From NCBI GenBank assembly GCA_900771345.1, contig CAAGNQ010000053.1, positions 1-10,625 of the forward strand: 10,625 nt of DNA, in the 5' to 3' direction. The notes beneath the pieces were generated by a model. That model worked only from the letters and a program-made list of their open reading frames with translations, did not search any database and had not been told where the DNA came from. This document shows positions 7,337-10,625 of the stretch, one piece after another. Origin of the DNA: Clostridia bacterium. Lineage in GTDB: Bacteria; Bacillota; Clostridia; Christensenellales; Borkfalkiaceae. The position numbers were made by a program, and so were the translations under genes. Within the stretch, counting starts at the first letter, position 1, and every line of letters begins with the position of its first letter.

Positions 7337-8362
7337 TTATTTTGGTAGCGTTACCTTAAATTCGCAACTTCCTAGTTGGTTATTCCTTACTTCAATTTTT
7401 CCGTTATTAATATTTACAACACGTTTTGCAAGTGCAAGACCTAGTCCACTGCCCTCTGATTTATGTGCGCTATCACCTTGATAAAATTTATCAAACAGAT
7501 GGTTGATTTCGCTCTCCAAAACGCCTTTTCCCTGGTCGGATATTGTAAAAATCACTTGTCCATCTTCTTCCACTAGACGCATTGTAATTTTTCCACTCTG
7601 AGGGCTAAATTTTATAGCGTTTGACAAAAGGTTGCTCCAAACGTTTGAAAGAAGTGCTTCAGTTCCGTAATAATAAACCTTGTCTAACTCTACGTCAAGT
7701 TCAATGCACTTTTCTTTCCATTTTATCTCTTGTATTAAAATTGCCTGTCTAATCTGCTCGTCTAAACGATACTTTGCTTTTTTGGGCTGAATGTTTTGAT
7801 TTTCTAGTTTAGAAAGAAGCAAAATATCACTCACAAGAATAGAAAGTCTTTTACTACTAAACTGAATTTTATCTATATAAAGTTTTCGTTCTTGTTCGCT
7901 CTTGCATTCTTTTAGAAGAGTTGAATATCCCTCAATAGCAGTTAACGGAGTCTTAAACTCGTGAGAAACGTTTGATATAAAATCCGATTGCAACGTTTCC
8001 ATTGCGCCAAGCTCTTCGGTCATTATGTTAAAATTTGAATAGATATTATCTATCTCTCTTATTCTCGTTTTTTCATTTATTCTTATAGAAAAATCGCCCT
8101 TTGCAACCTTGCTCATTGACTTATAAATCTTGCGCATAGGCATAATAAAGGCTTTGTTTAACACAATCGCTATAATTGCTCCAATCGCAAGGCTAAATAT
8201 GAAAACTAGTATCTCTGACGATAATCTTATATTTTCTGCCAAATAAGAGTTAATAATCGTTACGGCTACTGTGGAAATTCCAACGGCAACAAGGTTTTCT
8301 ACAAATAATAATGCCGTGCACCATAACGTCAAACTTAATTTGCCTTTTCCCTCTTTTTTCAT
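7337..8362 (-). CDS. Sensor histidine kinase, two TM helices, HAMP, almost no extracytoplasmic domain
   Basis: A 341-residue membrane sensor kinase partnered with the response regulator just upstream. Two hydrophobic helices (about 11-37 and 51-69) are separated by only about a dozen residues, followed by a HAMP linker (about 70-122). The HisKA domain has H-box SNVSHEFKTPL with phospho-acceptor H134. The ATPase domain has N-box NLLSNAIKFS (N248), G1 DQGKGV (276-281), F-box FDKFY (290-294) and G2 GSGLGLALA (304-312). All catalytic boxes look intact, so it should be active. With no periplasmic sensor domain, the signal is probably membrane-borne, delivered by another protein, or read by HAMP or the membrane. 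Its ATG overlaps the regulator stop (ATGA), with AAAGG just upstream, so the pair is coupled and made in fixed ratio. The overall architecture resembles ResE/VanS-type kinases. Confidence 0.96.
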   Translation of the reverse strand: MKKEGKGKLSLTLWCTALLFVENLVAVGISTVAVTIINSYLAENIRLSSEILVFIFSLAIGAIIAIVLNKAFIMPMRKIYKSMSKVAKGDFSIRINEKTRIREIDNIYSNFNIMTEELGAMETLQSDFISNVSHEFKTPLTAIEGYSTLLKECKSEQERKLYIDKIQFSSKRLSILVSDILLLSKLENQNIQPKKAKYRLDEQIRQAILIQEIKWKEKCIELDVELDKVYYYGTEALLSNVWSNLLSNAIKFSPQSGKITMRLVEEDGQVIFTISDQGKGVLESEINHLFDKFYQGDSAHKSEGSGLGLALAKRVVNINNGKIEVRNNQLGSCEFKVTLPK

Positions 8363-9030
8363 AACCTTTCAACCTTATATCCGACCCCTCTTATCGTTTC
8401 AATTTTTAAGTCGGGATTGTTCTTTAACCTCTCGCGAAGTTTAGCTACATGAACTTCTATGGTGTGTTCGCCCGATTCACTACTATATCCCCAAATATCG
8501 TCCATAAGTTGCTGGCGCGTAAAAATTTTGCCCGGATACGACGACATTTTGTATAGTAGCATAAACTCTTTTTGTGGCAAAATCATTCGCTCTCCGTTAG
8601 ATACTATGGTCATTGAATCCCATTCCATAATGGTTGAGCCGATTACCTGCTTCCTGTCGTTTATCATTTGCGCGCGCCTAAGTAGTGCGTTTACCCTCAA
8701 AACCATTTCATTAATGTTTATAGGCTTAACCATATAATCGTCCGTTCCCGAATGAAAACCTATGTACATATCGTTAAATGCGTCTTTTGCCGTTATCATT
8801 AAAATAGGGGTTGTTATCCCACTATCTCTAATCTCTCTAACAAACGCATGACCGTCCATTATCGGCATCATAATATCCGATATTATAAGGTCAAAATTTT
8901 CTTGCGCTAATAATTCTAGTCCTTCCTTCCCGTTTGTCACGCCCTTTACGATAAATCCATTCTGAATTAATAAGTGTTGAAATAATTCACGTAGTTCTAA
9001 ATCATCTTCTGCAATTAAAATCTTAAACAT
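8359..9030 (-). CDS. OmpR/PhoB-family response regulator
   Basis: A 223-residue transcription regulator. The receiver domain (1-about 120) has the acidic pocket E8-D9-D10, phospho-acceptor D52 in ISDIMMP, T80 in ITAK and K102 in the VKP motif, so it is a complete phosphorylatable receiver. The C-terminal winged helix (about 128-223) contains LPQKEFMLLYKM, the SGEHTIEVHVAKLRERL recognition-helix region, and the IRGVGYKVE hairpin typical of OmpR-like DNA binding. The ATG has AGGTG (9035-9039) 4 nt upstream, lying in the 15-nt gap after the ROK kinase stop. The cognate kinase overlaps its 3' end by four bases. Because it sits inside the operon it may regulate that operon's own promoter, but no canonical tandem binding site is certain. 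Confidence 0.97.
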   Translation of the reverse strand: MFKILIAEDDLELRELFQHLLIQNGFIVKGVTNGKEGLELLAQENFDLIISDIMMPIMDGHAFVREIRDSGITTPILMITAKDAFNDMYIGFHSGTDDYMVKPININEMVLRVNALLRRAQMINDRKQVIGSTIMEWDSMTIVSNGERMILPQKEFMLLYKMSSYPGKIFTRQQLMDDIWGYSSESGEHTIEVHVAKLRERLKNNPDLKIETIRGVGYKVERL

Positions 9031-9045
9031 TTTTCACCTAAATTT

Positions 9046-9993
9046 TTATTCGTCAATTAATGAGGCCGCACCAATTATGCCGGCGTCGTTTCCAAGTTTG
9101 GCAGCTAATATCTCGGTTATCGGTGCTTTCTTATAACCATACTCGTATCTTTCACAATACCTTTTTAGTTTGTCTATAAGATAACTTCCCTGTGCGCTTA
9201 TCCCACCACCTATAATTAGCGCCTCTGGACGAAAAACGTTGAATATGTTCAATATACATTCTCCCAAATACGTTATAAATCTTTCTACAACCTTCTCTGC
9301 AGTTTTATCCTTCTTTTTACTGCACTCAAATGCTGTTAATCCGTCTACAGCATTTATATCACCATCTACGTATTCCCACATTATGCTGGTCCTGTCTTCT
9401 TTCATTGCTTCTTTCGTTTGACTTATTAGCGCCGTAGTAGAAGCATAAACCTCAGCACAACCCCTTCTACCACAAGTGCATTCTAGACCGTTTAATACTA
9501 ATGTCGTATGCCCTATTTCTGCTCCTCTAGACTGAAATCCTTCATAAAGTTTATTGTTAATTATTATTCCACTGCCTAAACCCGTGCCTATCGCTAACAT
9601 AACGCAATTTTCGTAACTTCGTGCCACACCAAACTTTGCCTCGCCCAAAACTGCCACGTTCACGTCATTAGATAGCACAACTTTAGTTGGAAGTCTTTCT
9701 TCTATCATTTTAGCAAATGGGAGGTCAGCCCATTCTAGATTAGGAAGATGAATTATATGCCCTATCGCTCTGTCTACTGCTCCTGGACAGCCAACGCCTA
9801 TCCCCTTAATATCGTTTATATTTAAATGATTTTTAGATAAAATTTCTTTAACAGCCTTTTCTATTTGTTCTATTGCTAGGTTTACGTCCTTTGGTGTAGC
9901 AAATCTCTCTTGACTAATAATCTCTCCTTCACAGTTTACTAGTCCAATCTTGATACTCATTCCACCTATATCAATGCCTATACTCCAACTCAT
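9046..9993 (-). CDS. ROK-family sugar kinase (glucokinase/N-acetylhexosamine kinase type)
   Basis: A 315-residue ROK protein without an N-terminal helix-turn-helix, so it is a kinase and not a repressor. DIGGMSIK (8-15) is the ATP phosphate-1 loop, SNDVN (108-112) carries catalytic base D110, and GTGLGSGIIINNKLYEG (136-152) is the phosphate-2/sugar region. EIGH (159-162) contacts sugar hydroxyls. The zinc site is H162 with C172, C174 and C179 in the C-x-C-G-x2-G-C signature. It should phosphorylate a free hexose at O6 in the cytoplasm. Glucose, mannose, GlcNAc and ManNAc are all known ROK substrates, and the motifs here do not separate them. It is the first gene of the five-gene operon, with AAGGGG 5 nt before the ATG and a strong promoter upstream. 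An SIS isomerase/deaminase later in the operon makes an amino-sugar role attractive, but this is inference. Confidence 0.95.
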   Translation of the reverse strand: MSWSIGIDIGGMSIKIGLVNCEGEIISQERFATPKDVNLAIEQIEKAVKEILSKNHLNINDIKGIGVGCPGAVDRAIGHIIHLPNLEWADLPFAKMIEERLPTKVVLSNDVNVAVLGEAKFGVARSYENCVMLAIGTGLGSGIIINNKLYEGFQSRGAEIGHTTLVLNGLECTCGRRGCAEVYASTTALISQTKEAMKEDRTSIMWEYVDGDINAVDGLTAFECSKKKDKTAEKVVERFITYLGECILNIFNVFRPEALIIGGGISAQGSYLIDKLKRYCERYEYGYKKAPITEILAAKLGNDAGIIGAASLIDE

Positions 9994-10012
9994 AGCTTCC
10001 CCTTAATTATAT

Positions 10013-10052
10013 TATCACTAATACCAATTATAGTATATATCAATTTGCCAAT
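10013..10052 (-). repeat. Imperfect direct repeats around the ROK operon -10
   Basis: Two related minus-strand words, ATTGGCAAATTGATA (10052-10038) and ATTGGTATTAGTGATA (10028-10013), begin 24 bases apart and flank the -10 region. They share ATTGG and TGATA ends. They could be an operator, for example for the response regulator of the operon, but in such A/T-rich DNA the match may be chance. Confidence 0.3.
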
Positions 10053-10060
10053 AGTGTCAA
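10032..10060 (-). promoter_or_regulatory. Sigma-A promoter of the ROK-RR-HK-flavodoxin-SIS operon
   Basis: On the minus strand a consensus TTGACA (10060-10055) and TATACT (10037-10032) have a 17-base spacer, giving a leader of about 30 nt before the ROK start at 9993. A TATAAT at 10032-10027 also exists, but would be 22 bases from this -35 and is therefore less likely. No other convincing promoter is seen within the operon. Confidence 0.78.
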
Positions 10061-10120
10061 GTATGGCGTAAAGTTTTGTAATGTTTTGCATTCTTAAAGG
10101 CATTTTTATATCTGATTTTT

Positions 10121-10156
10121 AATAAGAAAAAAAATTTTTAAAAAATTTTAAAAAAT
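10121..10156 (+). promoter_or_regulatory. A/T-tract upstream of the tRNA promoter (UP-element-like)
   Basis: Alternating A and T runs occupy the stretch just upstream of the tRNA -35 at 10170, where the alpha subunits of RNA polymerase bind at stable-RNA promoters. The rest of the 10061-10169 spacer between the divergent ROK and tRNA promoters shows no ORF, hairpin or other signal that I can support. Confidence 0.45.
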
Positions 10157-10169
10157 CTGTGAAAATCAC

Positions 10170-10198
10170 TTGCCTTTTATTCTTAAATTTGTTATATT
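10170..10198 (+). promoter_or_regulatory. Promoter of the tRNA cluster
   Basis: TTGCCT (10170-10175) and TATATT (10193-10198) have a 17-base spacer. The inferred start is near 10205, about 18 nt before the mature 5' end of tRNA-Val. The A/T tracts just upstream may raise its strength. Confidence 0.7.
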
Positions 10199-10206
10199 AT
10201 ATCAGC

Positions 10207-10312
10207 AATGGCGAAGCGCTATGGGAGCATAGCTCAGCTGGGAGAGCATCTGCCTTACAAGCAGAGGGTCATAGGTTCGAGCCCTATTGTTCCCACCAAA
10301 TGTTTCGCCATT
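10207..10312 (+). repeat. Complementary flanks enclosing tRNA-Val
   Basis: AATGGCGAA (10207-10215) in the leader is the exact reverse complement of TTCGCCATT (10304-10312) in the trailer. With two G-U pairs the helix extends to 12 continuous pairs (10207-10218 with 10301-10312), ending only two to four bases from the mature tRNA ends. This would form a processing-stalk-like stem around the tRNA in the precursor. The pairing is seen directly; the role is inferred. Confidence 0.6.
10223..10298 (+). tRNA. tRNA-Val(TAC)
   Basis: A complete 76-nt cloverleaf. The acceptor GGGAGCA pairs with TGTTCCC (one G-U), the D-arm stem is GCTC/GAGC, the anticodon stem is TCTGC/GCAGA with loop CTTACAA, and the T-arm stem is ATAGG/CCTAT. 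The anticodon TAC is at 10256-10258. The discriminator is A and CCA is encoded. It is the first tRNA of the cluster. Confidence 0.98.
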
Positions 10313-10319
10313 CTATTTT

Positions 10320-10394
10320 GCGGGAATGGCTCAGTGGTAGAGCGTCGCCTTGCCAAGGCGAATGTCGCGAGTTCGAATCTCGTTTCCCGCTCCA
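10320..10394 (+). tRNA. tRNA-Gly(GCC)
   Basis: A complete 75-nt cloverleaf. The acceptor GCGGGAA pairs fully with TTCCCGC, the anticodon stem is TCGCC/GGCGA with loop TTGCCAA, and the T-arm stem is GCGAG/CTCGT with one G-U. The anticodon GCC is at 10352-10354. The discriminator is T and CCA is encoded. It lies 21 nt after tRNA-Val and is probably cotranscribed with it. Confidence 0.98.
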
Positions 10395-10405
10395 TTTTTT
10401 TATTA

Positions 10406-10517
10406 TGAGGTTTTTCTCATAGGTAATGTTGACGGCGCCATCGCCAAGTGGTAAGGCCCGGGTCTGCAAAACCCTTACCCCCAGTTCGAATCTGGGTGGC
10501 GCCTCCAGTAAACCTCA
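10406..10517 (+). repeat. Complementary flanks of tRNA-Cys overlapping its terminator
   Basis: TGAGGTTT (10406-10413) upstream of tRNA-Cys is complementary to AAACCTCA (10510-10517) downstream, which is also the 5' arm of the terminator. The upstream word also takes part in a small local hairpin (TATGAG 10404-10409 with CTCATA 10416-10421). Three mutually exclusive pairings are therefore possible. The sequence match is certain; any role is inference. Confidence 0.45.
10434..10507 (+). tRNA. tRNA-Cys(GCA)
   Basis: A complete 74-nt cloverleaf. The acceptor GGCGCCA pairs fully with TGGCGCC, the anticodon loop is CTGCAAA with anticodon GCA at 10466-10468, and the T-arm stem is CCCAG/CTGGG. The discriminator T (U73) is a known cysteine identity element, and CCA is encoded. 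The outermost anticodon-stem pair (27-43) is a C-U mismatch, which is a minor oddity in an otherwise regular tRNA. Confidence 0.97.
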
Positions 10518-10540
10518 CTAAAACTAAGTGAGGTTTTTTT
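10510..10540 (+). terminator. Rho-independent terminator after tRNA-Cys
   Basis: A perfect 10-base stem, AAACCTCACT (10510-10519) with AGTGAGGTTT (10527-10536), encloses a 7-base loop and runs into T residues to 10540. It begins 3 nt after the CCA of tRNA-Cys and should end the Val-Gly-Cys transcript. The following tRNA-Leu would then depend on read-through or its own promoter, and only 13 bases separate the two. Confidence 0.88.
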
Positions 10541-10553
10541 AATTCAATGCGTC

Positions 10554-10625
10554 GCCGCTGTGGCGGAATAGGCAGACGCAAGGGACTTAAAATCCCTCGG
10601 AGTAACATCCGTGCCGGTTCAAGTC
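10554..10625 (+). tRNA. tRNA-Leu(TAA), 3' end cut by window edge
   Basis: The first 72 nt of a long-variable-arm tRNA. The 5' acceptor strand is GCCGCTG, followed by a typical leucine D-arm (TGGCGGAATAGGCAGACGC), anticodon stem AGGGA/TCCCT with loop CTTAAAA and anticodon TAA at 10588-10590. The variable arm has stem CGGA/TCCG. The window ends inside the T-loop (GGTTCAAGTC), so the 3' acceptor strand and CCA lie outside. Confidence 0.95.

Noticed and set aside
10027..10060. TATAAT at 10032-10027 as the -10 of the ROK operon promoter
   Set aside because: Spacing to TTGACA would be 22 bases. The TATACT just upstream gives the ideal 17.
10159..10422. Open frames across the tRNAs on both strands (also 10284-10469 and 10417-10608)
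   Set aside because: They translate tRNA genes and their antisense, a familiar source of false proteins. The cloverleaf structures explain the sequence fully.
1..10625. Mobile element, CRISPR array, phage or defence system
   Set aside because: I saw no transposase, integrase, spaced repeat array or defence-type domain. The tRNA cluster shows no attachment-site duplication within the window.

Overview
The window looks like a chromosomal segment from a low-G+C, Gram-positive-type bacterium, most likely an uncultured Clostridia-like member of the Bacillota. The evidence is the A/T-rich composition, strong GGAG-type ribosome binding sites, near-consensus sigma-A promoters, the coupled pcrA-ligA pair, and tRNAs with encoded CCA ends. 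I cannot name a genus from the sequence.

Layout from left to right. Positions 1-3702 (minus strand) hold the pcrA-ligA repair operon. It consists of a complete PcrA/UvrD-type helicase and an NAD-dependent DNA ligase that runs off the left edge. The two overlap by ATGA and are driven by a TTGAAA-17-TATAAT promoter. Positions 3703-3833 are a compact divergent promoter region. Positions 3834-5503 (plus strand) hold a coupled pair, a short-chain dehydrogenase/reductase and a pyridoxamine/pyridoxal kinase, closed by a perfect-stem terminator at 5517-5551.

Positions 5575-9993 (minus strand) hold a tightly packed five-gene operon. In transcription order it encodes a ROK sugar kinase, an OmpR-type response regulator, a two-TM histidine kinase, a flavodoxin-fold reductase with an iron-sulfur-type cysteine motif, and a double-SIS sugar-phosphate isomerase/deaminase that resembles GlmS without its glutaminase half. 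A TTGACA-17-TATACT promoter precedes it. My reading is an amino-sugar or hexose phosphorylation and isomerisation unit with its own two-component system. The substrate is not determined by the sequence.

Positions 10170-10625 (plus strand) hold a tRNA cluster read divergently from that operon: Val(TAC), Gly(GCC), Cys(GCA), a rho-independent terminator, then Leu(TAA) cut by the right edge. The flanks of tRNA-Val, and more weakly of tRNA-Cys, are complementary to each other. This may reflect precursor processing or, for Cys, competition with the terminator.

I see no mobile element, CRISPR array, phage gene, defence system or rRNA. Most of the window is conserved housekeeping. The parts most worth a second look are the five-gene kinase/two-component/SIS operon and the tRNA flanking complementarity.
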